From assembly GCA_965198655.1 (NCBI GenBank), contig OZ240668.1:1612001-1676000 (forward strand): a DNA stretch of 64,000 bases. The letters run 5' to 3'. The position numbers were made by a program, and so were the translations under genes. This DNA comes from Lichenicola sp965198655. GTDB lineage: Bacteria; Pseudomonadota; Alphaproteobacteria; Acetobacterales; Acetobacteraceae. This document shows, in pieces, positions 51,346 to 62,144 of the stretch (its first letter is position 1; every line of letters begins with the position of its first letter). The notes under the pieces were generated by a model. That model saw only the letters and a program-made list of their open reading frames with translations. It made no database searches and had not been told where the DNA came from.

Positions 51346-52836
51346 TCAGAAGTTCACGTTGGTGCGGAAGCCGAGCACCGCGGCGTCCGGCGTGTTGGTG
51401 GTGGCGCCGGGACGGATGATGTACTGGAAGTCCGGCTGCAGCGTCACGCCATGGAACACGTGCGCGATGTAGGTCAGCTCCACCATCTGCTCCGTGTTCT
51501 GCGGCCCGTAGGCCCTGCCGAAGCCGTCGACGGTGTCCGGCAGCGTTCCGCCCTGCTCCAGCGCGATCTCCTCGGCGCGGGTGAAGGCGCCGCTCATCTC
51601 GATCCACTGGAACGAGGCGCCGAGCGTGTCCTTGGGCCGTCCCCAGGACGTGCCGGTGGTGGTGGTGGCGACGAAGGCGTGCTGCGTCAGCGGGCTGACC
51701 TGCTGCGTCGCATGCACCCAGCCGCCGAGCACGATGATCCCGTTGGTGGGATCGGGTCCCTGACGCAGCAGCATCTGGTCGAACAACAGGTAGAAGTCGT
51801 CGCGGTCCTCGCTGGCGAAGGTGCCGCCGAAGCTCGCCTGCGGCAGTCCGCGCGTGTTGTCCAGCACGTCGGCGTAGCGGTGCGTGTCGTGGTCGTAGCC
51901 GACCTTGTAGTGGCCGATCAGGTGCTGCGGGCCGAACACCGGCACCCAGCCGAGCTCGACCGGGATCGACACGCCGGACTTGCGCGGATCGGCCCAGGCG
52001 AAGCCGGAGCTGCCGCCGCCGCCGGTGCCGAAATCCGGATCCACCGAGAACAGCCCGAGCTGCAGGTAGATCCGCGGGTTGATCAGGGCGCGGAGCTGGG
52101 TGCCGAAGCTCGCCTGCGGCCAGTCCTCCTCGCCCGGATAGTTCGGCAGCGGATGCGGGTTGCCGCAGAACAGCACGTTCATGAAGTCGCAGTAGAGCGG
52201 CGAAGAGGCGAAGAAGGTGCCCACCGGCAGCCAGCCTGCGATCAGGTCGAGCCGGTTCCCGAGCATGGACTGCTCGCCATACGCATACACCAGGTGGGCC
52301 AGCACGTTGCCGCCGCCGCCGTAGATCTCCTGGACCGTCGCCAGGTCGTCGCCGATGGCATCGAAGGACACGTTGCGCCCTTCGCGGTTGACGACGATGG
52401 AGTGGAACGCCGCCCCCTGCCAACCCAGCAGCTTGCCGAGGTCGAGGTTGATCTCGAGCCCGACCTGACCGGCGCTGGCGAAGGCTTCCCGCCTGCCGCC
52501 GGAAACGTTGCCGCCGTTCTCGGTCAGGTAGTCGAGGTTGATGTCGATGCCGCGGTCCTGGAGCCGGGTGCGCAGCCCGCCGAGATCGCCGAACAGGTGG
52601 TCGGCGCCGAACGGCGAGCCGAACAGCGGACCCATGCCGGGCTGCGCCACCTGCTCGCTGGCCCCGGTGGCGAAGCCCGAGTTCGGGATGCCGCCGGTGG
52701 AGAGCTGCGACGGCGATGTGCCCGGGGGCGGCTGTTGCGCCTGCGCGGGCGGCGCGCCTGCCGCTCCGAACAGGGCGACCACGACACCGAGCGTGCCGGC
52801 CGCCTTCACGATCATGCTCCGCATCGTCGCGCGCAT
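51346..52836 (-). CDS. oprB: OprB-type carbohydrate-selective porin
   Basis: A 496-residue outer membrane protein with a signal peptide (TLGVVVALFGAAGAPPAQA). Family features: GLRTRLQDRGIDINLDYLTE, the beta strands of a 16-strand barrel, VTLQPDFQYIIRPGATTNTP, and the terminal aromatic residue (FRTNVNF). It should allow sugar uptake across the outer membrane. The ATG at 52836 gives a signal peptide of usual length; a longer start is possible. Confidence 0.88.
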   Translation of the reverse strand: MRATMRSMIVKAAGTLGVVVALFGAAGAPPAQAQQPPPGTSPSQLSTGGIPNSGFATGASEQVAQPGMGPLFGSPFGADHLFGDLGGLRTRLQDRGIDINLDYLTENGGNVSGGRREAFASAGQVGLEINLDLGKLLGWQGAAFHSIVVNREGRNVSFDAIGDDLATVQEIYGGGGNVLAHLVYAYGEQSMLGNRLDLIAGWLPVGTFFASSPLYCDFMNVLFCGNPHPLPNYPGEEDWPQASFGTQLRALINPRIYLQLGLFSVDPDFGTGGGGSSGFAWADPRKSGVSIPVELGWVPVFGPQHLIGHYKVGYDHDTHRYADVLDNTRGLPQASFGGTFASEDRDDFYLLFDQMLLRQGPDPTNGIIVLGGWVHATQQVSPLTQHAFVATTTTGTSWGRPKDTLGASFQWIEMSGAFTRAEEIALEQGGTLPDTVDGFGRAYGPQNTEQMVELTYIAHVFHGVTLQPDFQYIIRPGATTNTPDAAVLGFRTNVNF

Positions 52837-52990
52837 CGCAGGCACCCCCGCAGCCGTCGTCGGCCGGCTGGAGGCTAGCCCATCCCTTCGCTCCGGAACG
52901 GGCGGTGGCAGCAAAGGTCTCTTTTTGTTGCGAAACCTTGCATTTTTGCAACGGACGCCGTGTCGTCCGTTGCGTGCCGGGCCAGCCGCG

Positions 52991-53959
52991 TCAGCCGGGA
53001 CGCGCCCGCACCGGCGCCGCCTTCTGCGCGTCGCGTCGCAGCCGCTTCTCGCCCAGCAGCAGCAGGATCGGGGCGGCGATGAAGATCGACGACGAGGTGC
53101 CCACCACGATGCCGAACAGCATCACCGAGGCGAACCCGGCCAGGGTGTGGCCGCCGAACAGGGCGAGCGGCAGGGCGGCCAGGAACACGGTGGACGAGGT
53201 GCCGAGCGTCCGGTTCAGGGTCTCGTTGATCGACAGGTCGATCAGCTCGCGCAGCGGCATGGTGCGGTACTTGCGCAGGTTCTCGCGCACCCGGTCGTAG
53301 ACCACCACCTTGTCGTTGGTGGAGTAGCCCAGGATGGTCAGGATCGCCGCCACCATCACCAGGTCGAACTCGAACCGGGTGATCGCCAGGAAGCCGACCG
53401 TCTTGGTGATGTCGAGCACCAGCGTCGCCACCGCGCTGACCGCGAACTCCCACTCGAAGCGGAACCAGATATAGGCCAGGATCATCAGCAGGCTGATGCC
53501 CAGCGCCAGCATGCCGTTGCGGAACAGCTCGGCCGAGACCGACGCCCCCACCGCGTCGGCGCGCAGGATCTGCGTGCCCGGTTGCGCCGCCACCACGCCG
53601 GCCCGCACCCGCTCCACCAGCGCCTGCGTCGCGGCTTCCGAGCGGGCGTCGGTGCCGGCGGGCGCCTGGAGCCGGATCAGCACGTCGTCGTCGGCGCCGA
53701 AGCGCTGCAGCCCGGCCCCCGACACGTGCTGCGCGTCCAGCCCGGCGCGCAGCCGGCCGAAATCGGCCGGGCCGGGCGTACGCGCCTCGACCACGATGCC
53801 GCCGCTGAAGTCGATCCCGAGCGACAGGCCCGGATAGAAGAACAGCCCCACCGAGGCCAGCGACAGGAACGCGGAAACGCCCAGGCCCAGGAACCGGCCG
53901 CGCATGAAGCGGATCCGGGTGCCGTCCTTGACGAACCGGAACAAGGGTCGGGACAGCAT
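52991..53959 (-). CDS. secF: Protein translocase subunit SecF
   Basis: About 322 residues. First TM near LGVSAFLSLASVGLFFYPGL, then LGIDFSGGIVVEARTPG, the periplasmic domain, and five TM segments containing RFEWEFAVSAVATLVLDITK, ILGYSTNDKVVVYDRVRENL, and LSINETLNRTLGTSSTVFLA. With SecD it uses the proton gradient to help export. The start is ATG 53959 (GTG 53965 is also in frame). It follows secD, but 344 bases separate them, filled by two structured elements. Confidence 0.94.
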   Translation of the reverse strand: MLSRPLFRFVKDGTRIRFMRGRFLGLGVSAFLSLASVGLFFYPGLSLGIDFSGGIVVEARTPGPADFGRLRAGLDAQHVSGAGLQRFGADDDVLIRLQAPAGTDARSEAATQALVERVRAGVVAAQPGTQILRADAVGASVSAELFRNGMLALGISLLMILAYIWFRFEWEFAVSAVATLVLDITKTVGFLAITRFEFDLVMVAAILTILGYSTNDKVVVYDRVRENLRKYRTMPLRELIDLSINETLNRTLGTSSTVFLAALPLALFGGHTLAGFASVMLFGIVVGTSSSIFIAAPILLLLGEKRLRRDAQKAAPVRARPG

Positions 53960-53971
53960 GGCCACGCCTCA

Positions 53972-54133
53972 GGAACCGTTTGAAATCATGGTGTGCCGAG
54001 CGAGGATGCAGCCACTGGCGCGGCACGCCCGGCATGTTCCACGAGGACCGGAGCGGGTCGAGGCTCCGGCCGTGAGCCTCGACCAACGGAGAAGACAAGC
54101 CGATCTCCGCACACCGCATTCCCAAACGGTTTC
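53972..54133 (-). ncRNA. Structured element B between secD and secF (candidate RNA)
   Basis: About 162 bases closed by an 11-pair helix (53972-53982 with 54123-54133: GGAACCGTTTG and CAAACGGTTTC, one G-T). An inner helix is GGTGTG (53990-53995) with CACACC (54110-54115), and inside there is a perfect 10-pair hairpin GTCGAGGCTC/GAGCCTCGAC (54057-54083). It is homologous to element A in the interior (GTGTGCCGAGCGAG, CGGCCGTGAGCCTCG) but its closing helix has a different sequence. It ends 12 bases before the secF start. Confidence 0.6.
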
Positions 54134-54136
54134 TCG

Positions 54137-54303
54137 GAGGCTGCCTGAGAATGGGGTGTGCCGAGCGAGAGTGCCGCGCTTGGCGTGGCACGGCCGGCGT
54201 GTCTTTCGAGAACCGGAGCGGAGCGGCCTCCTGGCCGTGAGCCTCGGCAAGCGCGAGACAAGGCGTGTCGGATCGCCGGCACAGCGCATTCTCAGGCAGC
54301 CTC
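54137..54303 (-). ncRNA. Structured element A directly after secD (candidate RNA)
   Basis: About 167 bases closed by a perfect 17-pair helix (54137-54153, GAGGCTGCCTGAGAATG, with 54287-54303). An inner helix is TGTGCC (54157-54162) with GGCACA (54278-54283). The interior shares long conserved blocks with element B. On the minus strand it starts at the base after the secD stop, so it is in the secDF transcript. A terminator is unlikely because no T-run follows. Confidence 0.6.
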
Positions 54304-55863
<1,560 letters not shown>

Positions 55864-55953
55864 GACGAGCGCGCCGACCTCCCCCGGACCGCCCGGTGCG
55901 GCGGCGGCCGGAACATGCCGGGGCCTCCCGCCGGATGCAACCGCAGCACCTGC

Positions 55954-57187
55954 TCAGCCCGGTCCTGGCGCACGAAGGGCCGCCTCAAGCTCCGGATCGT
56001 CCCGCATCGCCACCCCGGCCGGCGCCCAGAGATGCGGGAACAGCCGCTCGGTCTCCCCAAGCGGAAAGGCGATCCGCAACGGCGCATCCTTGGGTCCGTG
56101 CAGCAGGCCGCGTGCGACCAGGAGCTGCACCAGCCGGCGGGCCTGGCGGTCGCCGACGCCGAGCAGGCCGGGCAGGGCGGCGCGGCACCTGGCCGAACAG
56201 CATTGCGTGCTCCAGCGCCGACGCCACGCGTTTGTCCAAACGTCCTCCGGCCGCCTCGGCGGCCACGAACCCCCGCACCCGGGCGGCCAGCGCGTTGGGC
56301 GAGAGCAGCCCGTGCATGAACTGCACCTGGTCGAGGCTGGCGGCGAGAAAGAAGCGGCAGAACCCGGCCAGCCTGCCGTCGGACAACAGGCCGCGCCCGT
56401 CCTGGCTTCCCTGCGGCGGGTCGTCGGCGCGCGCCAGGACGGCGCGATAGGTCCCCACGTGGCGGGCGAGGCCACGGGCCACCGACCAGAGCGGGGACCC
56501 AGCCTCGCTCCGTCGCAGCAGCGCGTGCGACAGCAGGCGCGCCACCCGGCCGTTGCCGTCCGCGAACGGGTGTATCCAGAGCAGGCGATGGTGTCCGGCC
56601 GCGATCGCCACCAGGCGCTCGGCGCGCCCGAACCGCTCCGGGGCGGTTTCGTCGAAGCGGCGCAGGTATTCCGGAAGCTCCGACGGCGACGGCGCCACAT
56701 GCCGTCCGACCCGCACGTCGCCGTCGCGCAGGATCCCCGGGCGCACCGCGACGATCCGACCTGTCCCGAGCTCCTCGACCTGCGCCAGGCTGTCCGGGAG
56801 CTGCGCATAGAAGCGGCGGTGCAGCTCGATCGCCAGCGCCGTGGGCGCCAGCACGGGCAGCGCGTCGCGATCGATCGCCGATTGCACCGCGATATGCGCC
56901 GCCGCCTCGCGTTGCAGGTCGCGCCGCTTCGGATCTCCGGCATAGTCGAGCTTCAGCGCCCGCTCGATGTCGATCGGCCGGGTATCGTGGCCCTCGATCA
57001 GGTTGCTGTAATAGCAGTTCACGCCGCGGACGAGGTCGCCGATCGCGAGAACCGTTTCCGGAGCGAGTCGTCCCGCCAGGGCCGCCGCCTCCGCACCGAG
57101 CTGGAACGCGAGGTCGCGCAGGTCGGGCCAGGCCGGATGGGCCTCGGATGGAAGCAGGGTGAGGGACGCGGGGCCCGTGTTGCGCAT
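55954..57187 (-). pseudogene. Fic family protein gene with a frameshift
   Basis: The frame from ATG 57187 encodes a Fic protein (N-terminal DUF4172-like part, NCYYSNLIEGHDTRPIDIER, active-site HPFADGNGRVARLLSHAL). After ALEHAMLFGQVPR (near 56187) it runs into low-complexity Arg/Pro/Ala and stops only at 55985. The family-like C-terminus (LPGLLGVGDRQARRLVQLLV, PLRIAFPLGETERLFPHLWA) continues in the frame one base on, ending at 55954. One extra C in a C/G run explains this. The Fic core is intact, so an active but truncated AMPylator is possible; so is sequencing error. Confidence 0.75.
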
Positions 57188-57355
57188 GTTGGATGACCGG
57201 CTGACGGATCGACGTCATCCTAGTCCGGTGCAAACGTTTTGGTAGAACGGCCTGGCCGCATGACCGGCTCCATGTCCGGCTCGCGCGGCGGTGGCGCAAC
57301 GAATCGCCCTGTGCGCCCGAACCCGTCATGATACGGCCGAGCAGGCGGAGCGAGC

Positions 57356-58387
57356 ATGGCGATCCCCACACCAACCGATGCCTTTCCGGCCCGGCGGCTG
57401 CGCATCGGCATCGCCGGGGCCGGGCATTTCGGCCGGTTCCACGCCCTCAAGGTCGCCGCCTCCGCACGCTCCGAGCTGGTCGGCCTCCATGACCCCGACC
57501 ATCAGCGCGCCAACGCGGTCGGCCGCGAAGCCGGTGGTGCCCCTGCACTGCCGCTCGACGCCCTGCTTGCGGTCTGCGACGCCCTGATCGTCGCCGCCCC
57601 GGCGGAGGCCCATTTCGTTCTGGCCGAGGCCGCCCTGCTCGCCGGCCGGCACGTGCTGGTCGAGAAGCCGGTCGCCTCTAGCCTCGACCAGGCCGACCGG
57701 CTGATCGCGCTCGCCGCCGGAAGCGGACGCGTGCTCCAGGTCGGCCACCTGCTGCGCTATTCCGCCGAGCACGCGGCGATCACCACGCGCATCAGGCGGC
57801 CGCTCTACATCGAGGCGACCCGGATCGCGCCGTTCAAGCCGCGCGGCACCGACGTGTCGGTGATCCTCGACCTGATGATCCACGACCTCGACCTGGTGCT
57901 GGCGATCGTGGACAGCCCGATCGAGAGCGTGGACGCGCTGGGTGCCGCGGTGAGCAGCGCGCACGAGGACATCGCCAACGCCCGGGTGCGGTTCGCCAAT
58001 GGCTGCGTCGCCACCATCACCGCCAGCCGCATCTCGCTCAAGACGGAGCGGCGGATGCGCCTGTTCTCGGAGGAGGGCTACCTGTCCGCCGACTTCGTCG
58101 CCCGCGAGCTGACCATGATCGGCCGCGAGCGCGGCCTGCCGCTACCGGGCACCGGCGGGTTCCGGCGCGAGGCCGTCACCTGGCAGGAGCACGACACGCT
58201 CACGGCCGAGCACGAGGCGTTCTGCGCCGCCTGCCTGGACGGCGCTCCGGTGGCGGTCGACGGCGTCGCCGGACGACGCGCCCTGGCTGCCGCCCTGGCG
58301 GTGGCCGACGCCATCGCCGCGTCCCGCCGACGCATGGAGCTGTCGGGCCTGATCGCGGCCAGGCACCGGGCATCCGAGGCCGGGTAG
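57356..58387 (+). CDS. Gfo/Idh/MocA family oxidoreductase
   Basis: A 343-residue NAD(P)-dependent enzyme: RIGIAGAGHFGRFHALKVAA (Rossmann), LIVAAPAEAHFVLAEAALLA, GRHVLVEKPVASSLDQADRL (EKP motif), and VILDLMIHDLDLVLAIV with the conserved HD. It starts with a short extension before the Rossmann fold. Members next to lipid A genes act on UDP-sugars, but no such genes are visible here. Substrate unknown. Divergent from the Fic gene. Confidence 0.88.
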   Translation: MAIPTPTDAFPARRLRIGIAGAGHFGRFHALKVAASARSELVGLHDPDHQRANAVGREAGGAPALPLDALLAVCDALIVAAPAEAHFVLAEAALLAGRHVLVEKPVASSLDQADRLIALAAGSGRVLQVGHLLRYSAEHAAITTRIRRPLYIEATRIAPFKPRGTDVSVILDLMIHDLDLVLAIVDSPIESVDALGAAVSSAHEDIANARVRFANGCVATITASRISLKTERRMRLFSEEGYLSADFVARELTMIGRERGLPLPGTGGFRREAVTWQEHDTLTAEHEAFCAACLDGAPVAVDGVAGRRALAAALAVADAIAASRRRMELSGLIAARHRASEAG

Positions 58388-58427
58388 GAACCCGGATCGA
58401 TCGGACGATCCCGCGCCTGTGGTTCTT

Positions 58428-58610
58428 CTAGCCTGCGGACGCCTGCTCGCCCGCTTGGCCCAGCACGACACGGACCGCGGCCGACAGCTTCTTCAGGTCG
58501 TCATGGCCGAAAGTTATGCCGCGGATATGGGTTCCGACAACGTCATCCGCCCGGGACGCAAGCTCGCGCAGATGGTGTTCGGCGTCCGACCGGCTCATCT
58601 CGTCAGCCAT
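58428..58610 (-). CDS. Small hypothetical protein
   Basis: A 60-residue open frame: SRSDAEHHLRELASRADDVV followed by THIRGITFGHDDLKKLSAAV. It looks helical and protein-like, with no family recognised. A GAGGA site lies about seven bases before its ATG. It fills the gap between two larger genes. Confidence 0.45.
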   Translation of the reverse strand: MADEMSRSDAEHHLRELASRADDVVGTHIRGITFGHDDLKKLSAAVRVVLGQAGEQASAG

Positions 58611-58715
58611 CTCGTCCTCTCCACGCAGCCTTGATCACCACCCCACGTGCATCGACTGGCGTCCCGCACGATGTCAAGCCGCTTCCCGGCAAGGCGACCC
58701 GGCCTGCCGCGCCCG

Positions 58716-59771
58716 TCAAGGGACGAGGTGCCTGTCGAAGAACCGGGCCATTTCGCCATAGGCGTCCTTTGTCACCGGCGCGTCGGGGTTCAGCGCGAAC
58801 TGCGCGTGCGACAGCCCCTCGTAGACGTGAAGCTCGGCGTGCACCCCGGCGTTGCGAAGCTTGCGGTGCGTCCGCACGGTGTTGGACAGGAACAGGTCCC
58901 GCGTGCCGGTCAGCAAAACGGCAGGCGGCAGGTGGCCGAAGTCGCCGTAGATCGGCGACAGTCCCGGTTCGCTCAGATCGTGGCCACCGGCGTAGACGCG
59001 GGCCGCGCGGGACAGGTAGCCGTCATGGCTCACCAGCACGTTGTCGAGCCACTGGTTCGTCTCGTAGCTGTCGCCCGTTCGCGTCATGTCGGACCAGGGC
59101 GACCCGAGCGCCATCGCCGCCGGAAGCGGCAGGCCCTCGGCCTTGATGCGCAGCATGAGGGACAGGGCGAGCCCGCCTCCGGCCGACGTGCCTCCGACCG
59201 CGACCGAGTGGGGATCGGCCGTCTCGACGACGGAGCGCCAGGCGGCAACCGCGTCGTCGACGGCCGCAGGGTAGGGCGCGTCGGGAGCGAGCCGGTAGTC
59301 GATGGACAGGACCCTGTAGCCCCCGTAGGCCGCCATCAGGACGGCTTCGCCCGTTCCGAACTCGCCCTGGCCGAGGACGTAGCCGCCGCCGTGCAGGAAG
59401 ACGGCGAGCCGGTTCCGGTGCGGTTCGGCCAGGTGTTCCGGTTCGAGGAGAAAGGCCTCCACACCGCCGACGAGGATCGGCGTGATCGACACCCCAAGGC
59501 GCGCGCGGGTCGCCGCGAGCGTCGGCAGCATCCTGTCCGCCAGGCTGCGCTGGAACGCGCGCCACGCGTCGTAGTCCACAGGGGCCGCGTTCCAGAACGG
59601 CGCGTAGGGTGCGGCGACCAGTGCCGCGTCCGCGGCGTCGAGCCCGGCCGGCACCGGAACGACCTTCGACGGCACCTCCCGTGGCCCGGCGATCCGGTTC
59701 GCCTGGACATGCGACGGCTCGACGTCCGAGCTCCCGGCAGCGTCGGCCCGCGGCTGCCGGTCCCCCGTCAC
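58716..59771 (-). CDS. Alpha/beta hydrolase, hormone-sensitive lipase (HSL) family
   Basis: A 351-residue esterase. The oxyanion motif is LAVFLHGGGYVLGQG, the nucleophile Ser is in AVGGTSAGGGLALSLMLRIK, the Asp is in GTRDLFLSNTVRTHRKL and the His in YEGLSHAQFAL. Start is a GTG overlapping the stop of the SnoaL-like gene (GTGA). No signal peptide. With the SnoaL and MFS genes it forms a small catabolic-looking operon. Confidence 0.88.
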   Translation of the reverse strand: MTGDRQPRADAAGSSDVEPSHVQANRIAGPREVPSKVVPVPAGLDAADAALVAAPYAPFWNAAPVDYDAWRAFQRSLADRMLPTLAATRARLGVSITPILVGGVEAFLLEPEHLAEPHRNRLAVFLHGGGYVLGQGEFGTGEAVLMAAYGGYRVLSIDYRLAPDAPYPAAVDDAVAAWRSVVETADPHSVAVGGTSAGGGLALSLMLRIKAEGLPLPAAMALGSPWSDMTRTGDSYETNQWLDNVLVSHDGYLSRAARVYAGGHDLSEPGLSPIYGDFGHLPPAVLLTGTRDLFLSNTVRTHRKLRNAGVHAELHVYEGLSHAQFALNPDAPVTKDAYGEMARFFDRHLVP

Positions 59772-60304
59772 TCGGACAACGGGACGCCGCCGAACCCGGC
59801 ACGCGGCTTCATGAACGGATCGGTGCCGAACCGACGCGTTTCCGACACGTCCGGATGGTCGTCGAACCAGCCCTCGGTCGGATACTTGTACATCCAATCC
59901 ACGACCAGCTCACGACGGGCGATCTTCCAAACCCCGTTGCGTTCCTCGAACTTGTCTAGGTAGCGCGCCCACAGCTCGATCATCCTGTTCTTCCAGTGAT
60001 GACGCTCCGAGCCCTGATGATCCGCATGAAGATAGCTCTCGACGTAGGCGGCCTTCGGCCCGTCGAAGTCGATCTTGACGTTGGTGATGGTGTGCCGCGT
60101 GCGCACGAACCGGGGCAGCTCGTTGACGGCGAAGTCGAGGAAGCCTTCCAGAGATCCCTGGTGCAGGCTCTCCGGGAACTGCACCCACGCATCGTGGTGG
60201 AACACGCTGCGGATCAGGCTGACATCGGCGCGATCGACGCCACGCGTGTAGGTGACCAGCATGTCGCGGATCTGTTCCCTCGCGCTCAACTCCTCGAAGG
60301 TCAT
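59768..60304 (-). CDS. SnoaL-like / NTF2-fold protein
   Basis: A 178-residue protein with the SnoaL-like-4 pattern: EELSAREQIRDMLVTYTRGV, DRADVSLIRSVFHHDAWVQF, VRTRHTITNVKIDFDGPKAA, and WKIARRELVVDWMY. Relatives include polyketide cyclases, dehydratases and aromatic ring dioxygenase beta-like subunits. Activity unknown. Its stop overlaps the start of the esterase gene. Confidence 0.85.
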   Translation of the reverse strand: MTFEELSAREQIRDMLVTYTRGVDRADVSLIRSVFHHDAWVQFPESLHQGSLEGFLDFAVNELPRFVRTRHTITNVKIDFDGPKAAYVESYLHADHQGSERHHWKNRMIELWARYLDKFEERNGVWKIARRELVVDWMYKYPTEGWFDDHPDVSETRRFGTDPFMKPRAGFGGVPLSE

Positions 60305-60435
60305 CGTCTTCGCTCCGGACAGTCTCCCCGCTTGATGGCTAATTCACCAGGTTTCTTGCGTCAAGGGATCGCCCAAGCTGAAGCCTGTCGACGTCGAGCG
60401 GAACGGTCGGCGCCCCATGAAGCTCCCGTTGCCGG

Positions 60436-61668
60436 TTAGAAGCCGGCCACGACGCCACGCTCTTCTCCGATCTGCGCGTGCGGCCTGATCCTCGATATGT
60501 TGGCGAACAGGATCAGCACGACGGCAGCCACGGGAAGGATCGGATAAAGCTTCAGAACCAGGTCGTACGAGCCGTACAGGTCGTAGATGAGCCCCGTGCC
60601 CACCGGGCTGACGAGAAGGGCGCTCTGCGCCACCGCCAGGGCGACGCCCAGGATACGCGCGTAGGCGAGCCGGCCGAAGCGCCGTGCCATCACGAACCCC
60701 ATCAGGTCGATCTCGGCGCCCAGGGCACCGCCCATGAGCAGGGCCGCCACGATTGCCAGGGCAATGTTCCACCACAGCATGAAGATGCCGAGCGCCTGGC
60801 CGAGAAAGAACAGGCAGGCCACCAGGCGAAACGAGATGCGGTCCAGGAGGAACCCGGTGGCAATCCGACCCGCCACGGAACCGAGCGCCATGGCCCCGAG
60901 CACCGACGCGATCACGCCCGGCGACATGCCCTTGTCGGCCAGGAGTGCCGGAAGGTGGACCTGCGGTCCCGCCCCGGCGAACACGATCAGGAGGAACGCG
61001 ATCGAGAACAGCCAGAAATCGACCGTGCGCACCGCCACGCCGAGCGGCACGCCCGCCAGTGCCCCTTCCGCCTCGTCGGGCAGGCGTTCCGCAGCCGGCA
61101 GGGGACCGGGGTTCACGCGGATCAGCGACCACAGGTTGATCACGCCGATGACGAAGGCCACCACCGCCGTCGTGACGAAGGCGCTTCTCCAGCCATGCGC
61201 CGCGATCGTGACCGAGATCAGGCGGGCGAAGCCGGCCACACCGATCGATACCCCGGCGGACGCGACGGCGAGGCCCAGTCCGAGGTTCTTGTCGAACCAG
61301 CCACGCACGACGCTGAAATAGGCCGGGTAAAGCGCCAGGGAGCCGAACATGCTGGCAAGGCAGCTCACGACCACGAACGCCGGATAGGCGTTGATCAGCG
61401 CCAGGGCCGCGGTGCAAAGGCACCCGAGGATCAGCCCGATCAGGATGCTGCGCGACGGACCGATACGATCGACCACGTATCCGGCCACCGGCAGCATGAT
61501 GATGTTGCCCAACGAGATGAAGGAGAGCGTCGCCGAGAACTGGGTTCTCGACCAGCCGAACTCCGTCGTCATGGCGTGCAGGTAGAGACCGAACGGGAAC
61601 GCGAGCGTGGCGGAGATCGAGATGCCCATGCCGACGAAGCATCCCAGCAGAACTACCCAACGCCGCAT
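60436..61668 (-). CDS. MFS transporter (oxalate/formate or monocarboxylate type)
   Basis: A 410-residue protein with 12 predicted helices, starting RRWVVLLGCFVGMGISISAT. Typical MFS sequences: GYVVDRIGPSRSILIGLIL between TM2 and TM3, WSRTQFSATLSF, and GRIATGFLLDRISFR between TM8 and TM9. The pattern is that of the OFA/MCT branch, which moves small carboxylates. AGGAG precedes the ATG by seven bases. It is the first gene of the operon with SnoaL and the esterase. Confidence 0.88.
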   Translation of the reverse strand: MRRWVVLLGCFVGMGISISATLAFPFGLYLHAMTTEFGWSRTQFSATLSFISLGNIIMLPVAGYVVDRIGPSRSILIGLILGCLCTAALALINAYPAFVVVSCLASMFGSLALYPAYFSVVRGWFDKNLGLGLAVASAGVSIGVAGFARLISVTIAAHGWRSAFVTTAVVAFVIGVINLWSLIRVNPGPLPAAERLPDEAEGALAGVPLGVAVRTVDFWLFSIAFLLIVFAGAGPQVHLPALLADKGMSPGVIASVLGAMALGSVAGRIATGFLLDRISFRLVACLFFLGQALGIFMLWWNIALAIVAALLMGGALGAEIDLMGFVMARRFGRLAYARILGVALAVAQSALLVSPVGTGLIYDLYGSYDLVLKLYPILPVAAVVLILFANISRIRPHAQIGEERGVVAGF

Positions 61669-62144
61669 GCGACTGCTCCTGATCCTCAAGGCCGCGGGAA
61701 CTGCACCGAGCCTGCATTCCTCGCCAGGATTAGCTCCTATTTCCCGCAAGCGGAACAGCGCCTCACATCCCTCGGTCGGGTGCGTATTCCAAGTGATGCA
61801 GGCAGGATCATGGTGCGATGCGGAATAATGCCCGCCACGCCCCGTTCCAAGGCTGGCGGCCGGCGAGGCGGCAGGCGGTAGGCGGACGTGGTCGATGTCG
61901 GGGTGTGGACGCCATCGAGGGGGGACAAGGGCACAGCACGTTCGCGGTCACTGCCGAACCCGTGGGTGAAACAGCCTCGGCCTCTTTGTCACGCGCCTGC
62001 GCCGGAACAGGTGGACAGCAGGCCGCCGATGCTGGATCGGCGCCGACACGTCGACGTCGATCAGGATCCTGATCGGGTGAAGAGGCTCGCGCGAACAACA
62101 CGCCGAAGCATTTGACGTGACCTCGAGGGAACGGAGAATGCTCC
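61669..62144. other. Intergenic region without a supported gene
   Basis: This region separates two minus-strand units. Open frames on both strands are Arg/Pro-rich and have no family resemblance or ribosome sites. It probably holds the promoter of the MFS operon at its left end. Confidence 0.5.

Noticed and set aside
53969..54289. Protein-coding frames through the secD-secF gap
   Set aside because: Frames are open on the minus strand in two registers, but they have no ribosome site, show Arg/Cys-rich composition, and differ between the two copies by indels that break the frame. The inverted repeats explain the sequence better.
53972..54303. Insertion of two MITEs between secD and secF
   Set aside because: Terminal inverted repeats of related MITEs should be alike. 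Here the ends differ between copies while interiors are similar, and I see no target duplications. Kept only as an alternative.
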